A stretch of DNA of 64,000 nt, from the NCBI GenBank assembly GCA_033558025.1, contig JAUCEF010000005.1, positions 3,162,001 through 3,226,000 on the forward strand, in the 5' to 3' direction. The stretch comes from Phytophthora sp. 'mugwort'. Taxonomy: Eukaryota > Oomycota > Peronosporomycetes > Peronosporales > Peronosporaceae. The notes below the pieces were generated by a model. That model did no database searches. It was not told the DNA's origin and worked only from the letters and a program-made list of their open reading frames with translations. Positions within the stretch are counted from its first letter, which is position 1; each line of letters opens with the position of its first letter. Below, in pieces: positions 33,516-45,600 of this stretch. The position numbers and the translations under genes are program-made.

Positions 33516-36318
33516 ACTTAGCAAATTGTAAAGCCCGGATCTCTTTGCGCCGCTCACTCGCTGTTAGGATCGGAGTGATCACTTTTGAACCTCTTGGCAA
33601 GCACAGCGGCAGGATTCCATTAGGGTTCTGCATTTTCATTCTATGATGCTTTTTGTACTCGTTGTCTGTGCAGTAACTCATAGCAAAACAATACACGCCA
33701 GCAATGGCACTGAATATACATTTAGAAATTTTCCATCGAGCTCATGATACTTGCACAGTCTGCAATGCAGACGCAAATGAGACGGCGAGTTTCGATTTTT
33801 TTGGCTGTCAAAACGAAAAAGCGCACCCATCGCATTCAGAATTGAAATCGTATCCGATAAGTTGTTAAAACGAAGGTGAATCCCTACTCTTGGAATATAA
33901 CAGGAAGAAGACACGGTTCCAGGTACTCTATTTCACGCTAATATTGAATACAGCCTCCATGAATGGAGCAAAAGTCTTGTGAGCGCTGGCTTTAACAAAT
34001 TCGACGAAATTAACAAAACTTCTACTTTGGGGGGCTGCTTAACCATAGCCAAAATCACTTTCATGCAGGATGTCCGAAGAAGTCCAGCAAGGACATCTGC
34101 TGCCTATGCCCTTGCTTTCCTGCTTCCTGCATCTCCTCTCGTAGTTCTTGCTGCATCTAACGAAGTCCCTTACAACCTTTCCTGTTGAAGCAGTGCGGAT
34201 GAAAAGCTTGGCGATCCACTGAGTTGATCCTTTATGTCTTCAGTCTTAGGCTCGAAATCAGGAACGACCTGCTGAATACCCTCCGTTGTATCCAGTGGTC
34301 CGTCATCGTCAGCGCAATCATACTCCTCGTCACCACAGAAGTCTTCGTCAGTGGGCCCGTCTTTCGTCTTCTCCTCTGGTAAATAGAGAAGTTGTGTCAC
34401 TGACATACGGGTTTGTGGCGTGGATGTGAGAGCATGGTGACTGCGGCGATTATTGAGCAAGATCGAAGGGCTGCAATGTCGGTTGGTTGTGAGAGCATAA
34501 ATGCTACAAATACCAAATAGGTGTTTCCGCTATTCCTGTATACCCCTTGCCGAGGAATACCCTTAAAGAGGCATAAATAGCTTGTTCCTCACCGCTATGA
34601 TTAGTGAGGGGATCATCTGTACCAAATTGCCGATTACGCCAGTACTTGTCTCATCGCAACCATTTTTTTTAAACTCGTGGATTTTTTATACTAATTGCGG
34701 CATACAAAGACCAACTGCGAAGTTTGGCTACACTCTTGGTACGATGACCAAATTCGGATCCAGGGAAAATTCCCACATGCCGTCCATCAAAACGGCGCCA
34801 AGCGCCGTGGCATTTTAAATGTTGTCGGTACAGCTGCCGCCGTCGCTGAGTCGCGGCAGCCAGCAGCCACGGCTTGCTACTGTACCTGCCACGTTCCAGA
34901 GTGTATGGTCGTTTGGTCGGCATGTGCGCATCTGCAGACCATCGCTTGGCTGTTTTCTCAGCAGCCCCAGCCTACACTTGGCTACGTAGGACAAATCCTC
35001 AAAACTAAGCTGCCTCTTCCAATCGTGATAATATTGATTGCCGGATACGTTGACTTTAGTGTATCGGTAGTTCTCTGTTACAAGGTCGTTTGTCAAACCC
35101 GAGAAACTGTAGTATGCATTCTGGCGGCTGCTTGCGTAACGGATCACACTGGCACAGAGGCGCCTTTCACAGATTCAGAAGCGCCGTCAAGCCGTCCTTC
35201 ACATGGCCAGCAGCTGGCGCTGGCGTATAGCTCTTCGCGGCGCAGGTGTGGGCTTGGAACCGCTCAAGAGCAGTTTAGCAGCCGAGTCTGGTCTCTGCAG
35301 ACCACACCATTTTTAGCAGAATATGGTATTTTTACATACCTAATTACGGCTGTTAATTCTTTAGAACAATAACCACTCATTTTTGACTGGTGATCTATTT
35401 ATTGTCTCTCGCAGCTCTTAAGATCGCGCTAAAGCCTCTCCTTTTGACGTAGATAGCGTATCACCCAGCGATGCTCGGCCACACACGCTGACTCGGTGTC
35501 CGAATGGCCAGCTGCAACCCCGTAATTGTTATTTCCCCGTTTTCGCTTTGAGCAAGTGAGTGAGAACTCGCAATTCACCTCTTGTTAAATTCCTACAAGC
35601 TTCTTCCCTATTTGAATAGCACTCCATTCATCCCTTAATTAGTCTGTAACTTTGTGAATACTTCCGTTTAGTGCTAACGTTAAGATGATTTACTTTTTCG
35701 TCCATTTATCGCGAAGTTTTCTTCACTTAATGCTCTCCGTCATGCCTACGTGTCACGTTCATAGAACTGCTATATCAACAACTCTACAGACTGCAGCACA
35801 GAGCTTCGTCCTTTGGCGCTCCGAACCCAGGTGCGCAGGTATTAAATTTTCCTTGTGGTGCACCGCTACCGTTTTCAATTGGACTGAATGCCACAAGTAC
35901 AAACATTGTAGGTGCTTATAAGGACAAACTTGAGTCCACAATGGTTTTCAATAGTACAGGTATGCCCAAGCAAGCAACTTGGCAAATTTTCACAAAAAGA
36001 TGGCAAAAGCGCCCATCTTTGCTCTTGATGCACCACATTTATTATCCTCACCCACGAACTGGCTCGCTTTTCCACGCGCTATCTGCTAACCCTAGGTCCC
36101 TCCTGGCAAAATCTTTTGACTAGGATCCACTATACTGCGCTGAACTCCAGCGGTTTCCAGCCCCTCCCTCGGAAAGGCTCCAAAGGCGGCAAACATCCAG
36201 CAACGAACCAAGCGCTCTCCCATTCTCCCTTTGACCAAAGGCGACCGCTCGGGTGCGTGTTGTTGTTTGTTGTTAACGCGTCTACGCGAGCGACGCAGCG
36301 AGAGAGACTCAGCCAACG
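33516..36318. other. 2.8-kb intergenic spacer between the glucan synthases, possible decayed element
   Basis: No intact gene. Open but degenerate stretches lie at 34170-34460 (minus; a NNRRSHHALTSTP segment loosely recalling integrase C-termini, followed by an acidic run) and 34695-35372 (plus) overlapping 34815-35147 (minus); none starts with a convincing ATG or shows a recognisable domain. I suspect an old mobile-element relic but cannot name the family. The last 200 bp form the leader of copy 2. Confidence 0.4.
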
Positions 36319-39300
36319 ATGAATCGTCGCCATGGCAACGGCAATGGCAGCGAGCGTGAGGGCAGCTCCGTGGGCATCATGACGGAGGCGCTGGAGATGC
36401 AGCGCCAGATGTGCGATGAAGCCATGAGCCTCGTAAATGCCGGTGTGGCCATGCAGAACGCAACGCCCCCCAACGTGGCTGAGGCTGAACGCAAGCTGAC
36501 GCGCGCCGTGGACATTATGGAGCAGGCACTGAGCATCCGCTACCGCTCGGCGGACGAGAAGGACGCAGCCGATCGCCTCAACAACAAGATGATGCGTTAC
36601 GTCAAGATGATCAAGAGCCAACGTGCCAAGAACGTGGGCGGCAGCGGCCCCAAGGGACGCACCCTCATGAAGCACAACATCCTCGAGATGGAGCGTTTAC
36701 CTGAGGTCTACACGCCGGTGTTGCAGCTTCTCAACAACTCGAACCACGTCGGGGACATTTGCGAGACGCTTAAACGCACATTTGGCTTCCAGGAGAGCAG
36801 TGTACTTAACCAAAAGGAGCATCTGCTGCTGCTGCTCACTAACTTTAAAGAGCAAAGTGGTCAGGACGACGGCAAGAAGAAGAAGAAGAAGACGCAGGAC
36901 GACACGGAGACTATTGACGATTACCTTCGACAACGAGACCCACAGCTCGAGATGGACCTCGCCAACAAGGGCGTCACGCGTCTCCATGGACGCATCTTTG
37001 CCAACTACAAGAAATGGTGCAAGTATATTTCGCAGAAGCCCAAGTTCTCGAGTGATCCACTCGTGGATATCGTGTTGTTTTTCCTCATTTGGGGTGAAGC
37101 TGCCAACTTCCGACAGATGCCAGAGTGTCTGTGTTTCCTACTGCACACGATGCTGCCCAAGGTCAACAGCGGTGGCAACGAAGAGCCCGGCACGTTCCTG
37201 GACAATACGATCCGCCCCATGTACGCAGAGCTGCGTCGTGACAGCGACAAGAAGACGAGCAAGGGTGCTCGTGCCCCTCACCGCGAAATCCGAAACTATG
37301 ATGACTTTAACGAGTTTTTCTGGACCAAAAAGTCGTTAAAGTACGACTATACCAACATTGGCGAAGCTTTTGCCAATTACGACAAGAAGGGCCGCCCCAA
37401 GATCGTCAAGAAGACGTATAATGAGACGCGCAGTTGGGTACGCGCCGTCATCTCGTTCCGCCGCATTTTCTTCATGAATTGTGCGCTGTTCTTGGCAACA
37501 TTAGGGTTCTCGATTGACATGGTCTTGTACTGCCCCGACTCGACTATTATGTACGGAGAAGACGTGCAGCCAGCCTCGGACACGAGTGTTCTTGAAATTT
37601 TGGGCAAGAAATACGCAGCGTCGACGGATTCTTCGTCGATGGAGAACTCGGATGACTCTCTTTCGGATGATATTGACACGGACAGTGGAGCAGGATCCCA
37701 ATGTCTGTACGCCAAACTAGCAACATGCTTAGGTGTGCAGTACTTTTCGTCAGCTTCGGATACATTTGGCACACTTCCTCGGGATTTTAAGGAACTTTTG
37801 GATATTGTACCCTTCACTGATTGTGTCGAGAAGACGGTGGGTCGATGCAAATGCTATCACGATTTGATTGATACTTGCTTCACGGACACTGGCGACGCTG
37901 ACGAAGTGTCAACCGCAGGTTCCGTGGCGTCGATCTCGTACGACCAAAAGCTCTGTGCGCCTTCGTGGCTGGAACAGGTTAATACTATCTTGGATGACGA
38001 AGGTGATGGCTGGCTGAACTGTGGCAGTTGCCAGATTGACGTGACTAGTCTCGCAAAGGACCCGAGCCGTATTATGACTCTGATTCAAGGCCTGATTGAC
38101 TTTAATCGCTCAGATAAAGGAGTCATGGCCATGCTTGGTGGTGCAGCCATGATCGGACTAGTTTGCGTGTGCGAGCTGCAGAACCGCTTCTTCTCAGGAA
38201 TAGGCATGGGCTTTGTGGGTCGTTCAATGCCTGTTCCGATGAAGACGTACTGCCGCTACACGTGCTTCTGGATTGTGCTGTATATTGTCAAACTTACGTT
38301 TGATTACCAGTTTGTTGTCAAGACGTTGGTGGAAACTACACTCTTCGTATACTCGGCTAACTCGACAGATTACCTCAAGTACTCGCACTTTATGCTCCAG
38401 CACACGTTTCACAACATTGTGTACATTCTCTTCTTGTGGATTCCAGCGTGGATGGTGTTTCTATACGACGCACAGATTTTCTACTCGGTGTTGTCAGTCA
38501 TCTACGGTTCGTTCGCTGGTTTTAACCTGCGTATCGGTGAGCTTCGCTCGTTCCGCATTCTTCGTTTGACGTTCAAGTCCATCCCAGGCGTGTTTAACCG
38601 CAAACTTGTGCCGAACATCGTGGAGGAAAAAGCGAAGAAGAGCAAGAAGAAGAAAAGCAAAAAGAGCAAACACGACAAGGACGAGATGGCCATGCCATTG
38701 CGTCGCTTTGAGCGTATTTCCATGTCTCAGGGCGCGAAACCATTGACGGTGAAGACACAGAAGTACTCGAGTCTGCTGGAACAACGTGATGACGATGATG
38801 TGTACAGCGAGATGAAAACTCCGAACGGCACGGACGAAGATATGTCGTCGCAATCGAGTCGCTCTTCGAACATTGGCTCCATCACGGGTGTGTCGGGAGC
38901 AGAGTTTGAACGCACGATTCCGTTTGCCATGGCATGGAACCGTTGCTTGACTAGTCTGCGTGACGCTGATGTCATCAGCGACCGCGAGCTGAACGTCTTG
39001 AGCTATTTGATCGACTCGAAGGACACGGTGGGGCGCAAACTGTATCCTCCGGCCTTCTTGACAGCCGGGAAGCTTGATGAGTCGATTGATATCGTTTTGG
39101 AGTGCTCAGCGCTGTACGAGAAGTTGAAAACGGACAAGAAGAAGAAGGACAAAGTTCTTCAGAAGATTGAAACGACAATGCGTGAACGTCTGACGAAAGA
39201 CGATTTGCGTGTGGAATCGATTCTAGGTTCGTATAAGTTTTCTTCTCAGGTTCTACGCATCTTGCTTGGTGAAGAGCATAAAGAGCTGGACGATTGCTAC

Positions 39301-42300
39301 AACTTCATCGAGGAGATGGCGTCGCACCAGCAGATCCTTAAGGGCTTGAAGCTGGATAACCTGTACCTGTGCCGTGCTGCTGCTGCTGAGCTCATGAAGT
39401 CCATTCTTGAGGTGCCGAAGAAGTCAACTGAAACTAGCATTAAGTTCCAGCGCGCTTTGTACAAGGTTATTGACTCGGTGGAGTCGGTGATTAACTGCCT
39501 GAAGATGGTGTTGGCGAAGCAAGAGAACTTGGTGCAGATGCTGAATGACACGCCGCTCAAGCCGAATTCATTCTTCTTCCCTGGCGACTCTCAGCACTAT
39601 GCCAGCCTTCAGCTACAGAAGATTGTGAACGACGAAGCCGCTCTCGATATTGTGTCGCGTGCGTACCAGCTTCTGACTGTGGATAACTTTGATGCTGAGC
39701 CGCGGTCAGAAGAGGGACGTCGTCGCTTGCGTTTCTTTGCTAATTCTCTTTTCATGGACATGCCCGAGGCGAAGCCTATTCGCAAGATTCGCTCACTGAC
39801 GGTATCGACGCCGTACTATAATGAAATTGTCATGTACTCGATCAAGGATCTGACAGCACAGAACGACGACTGCATCAAGCTGTTATATTACCTGCAGACC
39901 ATTTATCCGTTTGAGTGGGAGAACCTCCTGGAACGTATCATGGCCAAAGACATGAACGAAGCTCTGAAGAAGAGCCCGGAAGAGGTGCAATTGTGGGCTA
40001 GTTACCGTGGTCAGACTCTTGCTCGTACCGTGCGTGGTATGATGTACAATGAAGAAGCTATTCGCTTCCTGCACTGGCTGGAAATTGGTGAAAATGAACC
40101 TATGCACCAAGTGACGTGCTCGTGTAACAAGTGCTGCAAGTTGACTGAGATGGTTGCTCTTAAGTTTAACTATGTATGCACTTGCCAGATTTACGGTAAG
40201 CAAAAGGACGAGCAGAAACAACAAGCTCAGGACATTGACTTCCTGCTGCGCAAGCACCTGAATCTTCGTGTTGCTTTCGTGGATGGACCGAAGAAAGTGA
40301 AGGATGGTCCGCCGAAGTTTTTCTCGGTGTTGATTCGTTCTCAAGATGAAAAGATTGTCGAAGTCTACCGCGTCGAGCTGCCCGGTAACCCGATTATTGG
40401 TGAAGGTAAACCCGAGAACCAGAACCACGCCATTATTTTTTCGCGTGGTGAGTTGCTGCAGTGTATCGATATGAACCAGGACGGTTACCTTGAAGAAGCT
40501 CTGAAGATGCCGAACCTGCTGTCGACCATGGACCGTGGTACTGAGAAGCGCCCGTTGACCATTATTGGTTTTCGTGAACATGTTTTCACTGGTGGCGTAT
40601 CGAACCTTGCCAGTTTCATGTCGATCCAGGAATTGTCGTTTGTGTCGCTGGGCCAGCGTATGCTTGCTCTCTTCCACGTTCGTCAGCACTACGGTCACCC
40701 CGATATCTTTGACAAGTTGTTTGCTATGAGTTGTGGTGGCACTGCCAAGGCTTCCAAGGGTATTAACCTGTCGGAAGATATCTTTGCTGGCTTTAACAGT
40801 ACGCTTCGAGGTGGTCGTACGTCTCATGAGGAGTTCATCCAAGTGGGCAAGGGACGTGATGTCGGTATGCAGCAGTTGGCTCTGTTCGAGGCCAAACTGT
40901 CTTCTGGTGCTGGTGAAGCGGTAATTTCTCGGGATGCGATGCGCATGGCCTCTCGTCTGGATTTCTTCCGTCTGCACTCGTGGTTCTATGGTAATTTGGG
41001 TTGGTACTTCACTCAGTCCATGACAGTCGTAGGTGTGTATTTCTTTATCTACGGCAAAGTGTACATGGCTTTGAGTGGCATGGACAGCTACTTCCTTGAG
41101 AAGGGTGGTTTGGGTATTGCTGGCACATTGAACACCTCATGGGCGTTCCAGTTCGGTTTCTTGCTGGTTGTTCCTGTTATTGCCGTCGTGGGTGTGGAGC
41201 AGGGTTTCCGACATGGGTTTACCTACCTGCTTTGGAACATCATGACTCTTGGTCCGATCTTCTTTACGTTCCAGATGGGCACACGTATGCACTACTTCGA
41301 TCGCACCTTGATCCACGGTGGTGCGAAGTACCGTGCTACGGGTCGTGGTTTCACGATCAAGCATGAGAAGTTCGCCGAGCTCTATCGGTTTTACGCGTTT
41401 AGTCACTTCTACCGAGGCGTTGAGTTGCTTTTCCTACTGTTGCTATTCTACGCCTATGGCACATTCTCGTGGTGTAACTGTTCATGGCGATTGGATGCTG
41501 ACTACTATAACAACGTTGAACCCACAGACCTCGAGTGGCGAACTCGTTGTTACGATGACCACTACCAGTCGTGTGTGTTGCCGACGAACCAGAACTACGG
41601 TGTTATGTCGTACTCGCTGTGGATTATTGCTGCAACATGGATGTGGGCTCCGTTCTTCTTTAACCCGAGCGGTCTGGACTGGGACAAGATCATTGAGGAT
41701 TACAACGACTGGCAGAATTGGCTCAAGACGACGAACGACTCTGCTGACAGTTGGTTTGGATGGTGGTCGAATGAGCAGGAGTATCTTGAGCACACAACGG
41801 GTGGTGCCCGCTTCATTACTGGTGTTCGCAAGCTCCGTTTCTTGTTAATTGCCATCGGTATGTACTTGAACATGATGTACAATGCGTACTTCGAACGACC
41901 AAACAGAATCATCACGTCGGGTGACAATGTCCTGACATACGCGTTGTCTGGACTGGTGATCCTGATTTTCTTATTGCTGATCTGCTGCGGGTATATTGCT
42001 AGCCGCGTGACCAAGAAAATGTCGATGAAGCAGCGCAAGCTGCGCAAGATCAAATTTGTGCTATCGTGCTGCTGCTTCATCATCTCGATGCTGAGTCTCA
42101 CGGTCTTGTCGATTGCCAATCTGTTCGCCATTTTTATTCTGCTGTTCGTGGCGGTCTACTGGTTCATGCAGATGTGTATCCTGCGTCTGCAGTACCATCA
42201 CATTGTGGTGCGCGCACTTGCGCGGGCTTACGATCGCGCCGTTGGTTGGATTGTGTTCGGGCCGATTATGATTGTGTCGATGTTCCTGCCGTTCATCTCC

Positions 42301-42441
42301 TCATTCCAGCAGCGTGTCATGTTTAACAATGCCTTTACCTCGGGTCTTGAGGTATCGAAGCTCTTCGCACACGACGTGGCTCCAGCACAGGTCGTCAAGG
42401 TTAAGCGCGTTTCGAAAAAGAAGAAGAACCGCGACGACTAA
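36319..42441 (+). CDS. 1,3-beta-glucan (callose) synthase, GT48, copy 2
   Basis: Intronless, 2,040 residues, in tandem with and the same orientation as copy 1. The layout is the same: N-terminal MIT/Vta1-like module (CDEAMSLVNAGVAMQNATPP ... MMRYVKMIKSQ), FKS1 domain 1 (FFLIWGEAANFRQMPECL), membrane block, Lys-rich loop (KKSKKKKSKKSK), GT48 core (RIRSLTVSTPYYNEIVMY near 1157; GKPENQNHAIIFSRGE), a C-terminal helix bundle and basic tail KRVSKKKKNRDD. The extracellular loops (for example 37550-37960) differ most from copy 1, whereas the catalytic core and following helices are nearly identical, with long shared stretches of DNA. Oomycetes usually have several GSL genes with stage-specific expression; these two probably arose by tandem duplication. 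Confidence 0.96.
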   Translation: MNRRHGNGNGSEREGSSVGIMTEALEMQRQMCDEAMSLVNAGVAMQNATPPNVAEAERKLTRAVDIMEQALSIRYRSADEKDAADRLNNKMMRYVKMIKSQRAKNVGGSGPKGRTLMKHNILEMERLPEVYTPVLQLLNNSNHVGDICETLKRTFGFQESSVLNQKEHLLLLLTNFKEQSGQDDGKKKKKKTQDDTETIDDYLRQRDPQLEMDLANKGVTRLHGRIFANYKKWCKYISQKPKFSSDPLVDIVLFFLIWGEAANFRQMPECLCFLLHTMLPKVNSGGNEEPGTFLDNTIRPMYAELRRDSDKKTSKGARAPHREIRNYDDFNEFFWTKKSLKYDYTNIGEAFANYDKKGRPKIVKKTYNETRSWVRAVISFRRIFFMNCALFLATLGFSIDMVLYCPDSTIMYGEDVQPASDTSVLEILGKKYAASTDSSSMENSDDSLSDDIDTDSGAGSQCLYAKLATCLGVQYFSSASDTFGTLPRDFKELLDIVPFTDCVEKTVGRCKCYHDLIDTCFTDTGDADEVSTAGSVASISYDQKLCAPSWLEQVNTILDDEGDGWLNCGSCQIDVTSLAKDPSRIMTLIQGLIDFNRSDKGVMAMLGGAAMIGLVCVCELQNRFFSGIGMGFVGRSMPVPMKTYCRYTCFWIVLYIVKLTFDYQFVVKTLVETTLFVYSANSTDYLKYSHFMLQHTFHNIVYILFLWIPAWMVFLYDAQIFYSVLSVIYGSFAGFNLRIGELRSFRILRLTFKSIPGVFNRKLVPNIVEEKAKKSKKKKSKKSKHDKDEMAMPLRRFERISMSQGAKPLTVKTQKYSSLLEQRDDDDVYSEMKTPNGTDEDMSSQSSRSSNIGSITGVSGAEFERTIPFAMAWNRCLTSLRDADVISDRELNVLSYLIDSKDTVGRKLYPPAFLTAGKLDESIDIVLECSALYEKLKTDKKKKDKVLQKIETTMRERLTKDDLRVESILGSYKFSSQVLRILLGEEHKELDDCYNFIEEMASHQQILKGLKLDNLYLCRAAAAELMKSILEVPKKSTETSIKFQRALYKVIDSVESVINCLKMVLAKQENLVQMLNDTPLKPNSFFFPGDSQHYASLQLQKIVNDEAALDIVSRAYQLLTVDNFDAEPRSEEGRRRLRFFANSLFMDMPEAKPIRKIRSLTVSTPYYNEIVMYSIKDLTAQNDDCIKLLYYLQTIYPFEWENLLERIMAKDMNEALKKSPEEVQLWASYRGQTLARTVRGMMYNEEAIRFLHWLEIGENEPMHQVTCSCNKCCKLTEMVALKFNYVCTCQIYGKQKDEQKQQAQDIDFLLRKHLNLRVAFVDGPKKVKDGPPKFFSVLIRSQDEKIVEVYRVELPGNPIIGEGKPENQNHAIIFSRGELLQCIDMNQDGYLEEALKMPNLLSTMDRGTEKRPLTIIGFREHVFTGGVSNLASFMSIQELSFVSLGQRMLALFHVRQHYGHPDIFDKLFAMSCGGTAKASKGINLSEDIFAGFNSTLRGGRTSHEEFIQVGKGRDVGMQQLALFEAKLSSGAGEAVISRDAMRMASRLDFFRLHSWFYGNLGWYFTQSMTVVGVYFFIYGKVYMALSGMDSYFLEKGGLGIAGTLNTSWAFQFGFLLVVPVIAVVGVEQGFRHGFTYLLWNIMTLGPIFFTFQMGTRMHYFDRTLIHGGAKYRATGRGFTIKHEKFAELYRFYAFSHFYRGVELLFLLLLFYAYGTFSWCNCSWRLDADYYNNVEPTDLEWRTRCYDDHYQSCVLPTNQNYGVMSYSLWIIAATWMWAPFFFNPSGLDWDKIIEDYNDWQNWLKTTNDSADSWFGWWSNEQEYLEHTTGGARFITGVRKLRFLLIAIGMYLNMMYNAYFERPNRIITSGDNVLTYALSGLVILIFLLLICCGYIASRVTKKMSMKQRKLRKIKFVLSCCCFIISMLSLTVLSIANLFAIFILLFVAVYWFMQMCILRLQYHHIVVRALARAYDRAVGWIVFGPIMIVSMFLPFISSFQQRVMFNNAFTSGLEVSKLFAHDVAPAQVVKVKRVSKKKKNRDD

Positions 42442-42671
42442 GCTAAGCCAATTGCTAGGTGTCCTTCTACAAGTTGGTAGGGCGGCTAGTTTAGCTATTT
42501 TGTATCTTCATAGAACACACAAATTGTTCTCCGTCTTGAAAACGTCTTACTTCCAGTAGTAGTTTGAAAGTACGAGTACATACGTACGTCCCTACATGAA
42601 ATGGCAGTGATATTGATGTGCTCTGCAAATATAGATAAGGTAGCTTGCTAATGGTATCCCTGAAGCTGCTG

Positions 42672-45600
42672 TTAGCCCTGCATTCGGGTGAGGTCCGGTG
42701 TAGAAACAACATGACGCATACCCACGAGTTCGGCAGCTGAACGATTGTTTTTACTCCCGTGGGGACTCACGGCATTCCGCTGGCTGAAGGGAGCAAAGGT
42801 ACCCGATGCGTTCACAGGCGCCCGGGCATTGTTTACACGGGGCGGAGAACCAATTTTCAGTTTGCCTAGGATTTCAGAAAACTTCTGACTATCTGGCTGG
42901 AAACGCTTCAAATCCAAGTTCTTTCGTGGGTCGCCCGAAGACGTCACTTGTCGTGAGTCCGAAGCCGATCCATTTTCACTGCACTTAAGCTCAATGGAAG
43001 ACCGCGAACGCACAGTGGGCATTGTCAATTCTTGCGAGGGAGACAAACTACTATTGCTGTGGTCATCATCGTCCCTGTGGTCTCCAGAGTGCGGTTCTGA
43101 TTCACTTTCAATTGATGACAATGTATTGCTTCGGCGACGTCCTCTGCCTTCATCTTCGTCCGACACACGCGAGCTTCGACTGTTCGATTCACTCTTTGGG
43201 GCAGCCCCCACAACGTTGGACGGGCATGCTAAACCAGCAGTGATTTCTCTCATGCGTATCACATCAAACTCTTCGGCGTCGACTTCGTTGTCAATCTCTA
43301 TAGCCATGGCACTCTCAGTATTTCCACGCGACATCTGAGTGGCCAGACTTTGGATAGCATCTTCGATTGCGTGCATCCATTGTTCCTGACGGCCCCAAGT
43401 GTCAGTGAGCACAATGAAGTTCTTGTAGCCCTTCGATGAAAACTGGAGGCCATGCGCACCGCTTCCCGGGCCTTCTGTCACACCAAAACTGTACCACTTA
43501 CGAACTGATGTCGGAATGACCCACTTCATACGGTTCGTCCAGTTAGCGCTTTGAAGCGTGTCACAGTACCAGAGCTTATCGCACACTTGACACAGACCGA
43601 AAAATGTGATAGTGAACGTAAGCGCGTGGAATGGCATGGGTACTGGAAACTGGATGAATGAGCTCACACGAGTGGGGTCTGGAATAGGAACATGATCGTG
43701 AATCTTGTCTTTCTTGTACATGAAACCCGTGATGAACTCGTCCGTGTACGTGACCTTGCAATAGTGGCTCGCACCCCCCGAAAATATGGTCTCTAAGTAG
43801 CCAGTGTATTCATCTACCTCGGCATTTGTGAGCGTGGTCGATACGTATTCAACTGCACTCTGCTTTAACTTTAAGCATCCGTGGCAAAGCGGTGCATTAC
43901 GCTCACCTAGTGGCAGCATCTCGACGCGGTTCTGCTCGGCAACAATCTGTTCAAATTTCACCCAATTCTCGTGCTGGGAGGTATACTGCCTCACGACATC
44001 TTGACATGTGATCGCAACGAATTCACTCTTGCAATTTGGGGTGCTACGAAACGAGAGTGAAGACAAACAAATCGTTAGTGGACGCTACTGTATGATATTT
44101 ACGTCACACAAACAGCAACGTACTTTGTCAAAGTGAAGATGCTGTTCGCAATAGTTGTCATGTGGCCCTTGTACTGCACGTGCTCGTCATACGCGCGGAT
44201 GACAAAATCTAGGATATTTGCTCCCTCAATAAACAGGCTATTTACCAACGGGGACGACGGCAACCGTTTCTGGTCTGGGTCCATCAAAACAAACCGGATA
44301 ATGTCTGTAAGTTCGTGGTGTAACATACTGTTGCTAGGGTGCGACCCGTAACATGCCAGCAAGCAAGGCATCAATCCAAAGTTTGCCAACAGATAGTCCA
44401 CGTCTCCACTTTGCAAAAGCACACAGCGTTTCAAGAACGTGATGATGTGCAGAAGAGCAGACCCTTTCGTATTCACCGCCTTGATACTCCCTGGGTTGTA
44501 AGAAGTAGACATTGCGCGAAGTGCGTTGACATCCGACGTAACCACTGCGCGACAGAGCTTCACAAACTTCTCCACACGCGGAATTAATGCGGTTAACACG
44601 GATACGTATACCGTTTTTAAGAGGCCTTCGATCCCCGTAACATCGCGCTTCTTTTTATGGTAACCCAGCGTTCCCATCAGCATCATAACGATGGACAAGG
44701 CACCGCCTTCACGAACAACAAGGGACTTGCATCCTTGAGTGCACTGGCGACAAACTTCTGCGAATCCCAAATCAAGTAAAGTACCAAACGAGACATCCGT
44801 CGTGTTCAGTAGAAAAATCAGCAGTGACTTGAACAGCTCGTTGTGATGAAGCGGAAGGTGCTGGTCTGTAATCAACGGCAACGAATGGTCTGTGTTCTCC
44901 ACGAAAGTTGCCACATGGTTCATGATGTATACTGAAGGTGGATAGATAATGTAGTTTATCAGCGAGCAAATATTTTCAATAGAGTCTCGCTGAAACGCTG
45001 TCCCAACACCCCAGCCAAGAGTCCGCTGCCACGAGTACACGCGAGCAAATAAACAGTCAAATATGCCACTCTTCTGCACATTGAGTTGACCAGCCTCCGA
45101 CATGTCCGAGTACAACAGCCACACCACAGTATCGCGAATCGAATCGAGCCCGATATGGCAGACCAGCCAAGGCACGACAAAATTTCCTTCGTCGGCCAGG
45201 AAGCGCCAAATAAGCCCTCCGAGGTTCTGGTTCACAATGAAGTGATTGACAACTTTGCAAAAAAGTACCAGCAGCACGTCATCTAAGGGGTCTGCTGTGC
45301 AAACGAAGTTAAATAACACCTTGAGGTACCCAGACGAAGTCTTGACATCATAAGCATCGCCAACTTTCAGTGCCCAACCAGCCCCACCTGGCTTGTAGCC
45401 CTTTTGGAAAACCTTCGGCGAGTACCAAAGTGCGACCTCACTGCAGAAATGCTGGACAGTATACTTGCCGTAGTTTGGATCATCAGTAGGGTCAGACTCC
45501 GGAGATGTGACAGGAACCGTGAGCAGGTGAAACACTTCATAAATAATCCGAGGCTGCTCCAGCCAAATGCTCGACTTGTGCTCTCGTACCATCTCTCGGT

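Noticed and set aside
34695..35372. 225-residue plus-strand ORF in the intergenic spacer
   Set aside because: Begins with TTG, no ATG in its first third, and no recognisable domain; kept only as part of a possible relic.
36782..37339. Long plus-strand ORF inside glucan synthase copy 2 (and similar ones at 41318-41848 and minus 39883-40977)
   Set aside because: Out-of-frame shadows of a strongly conserved GT48 gene; no domains or starts of their own.
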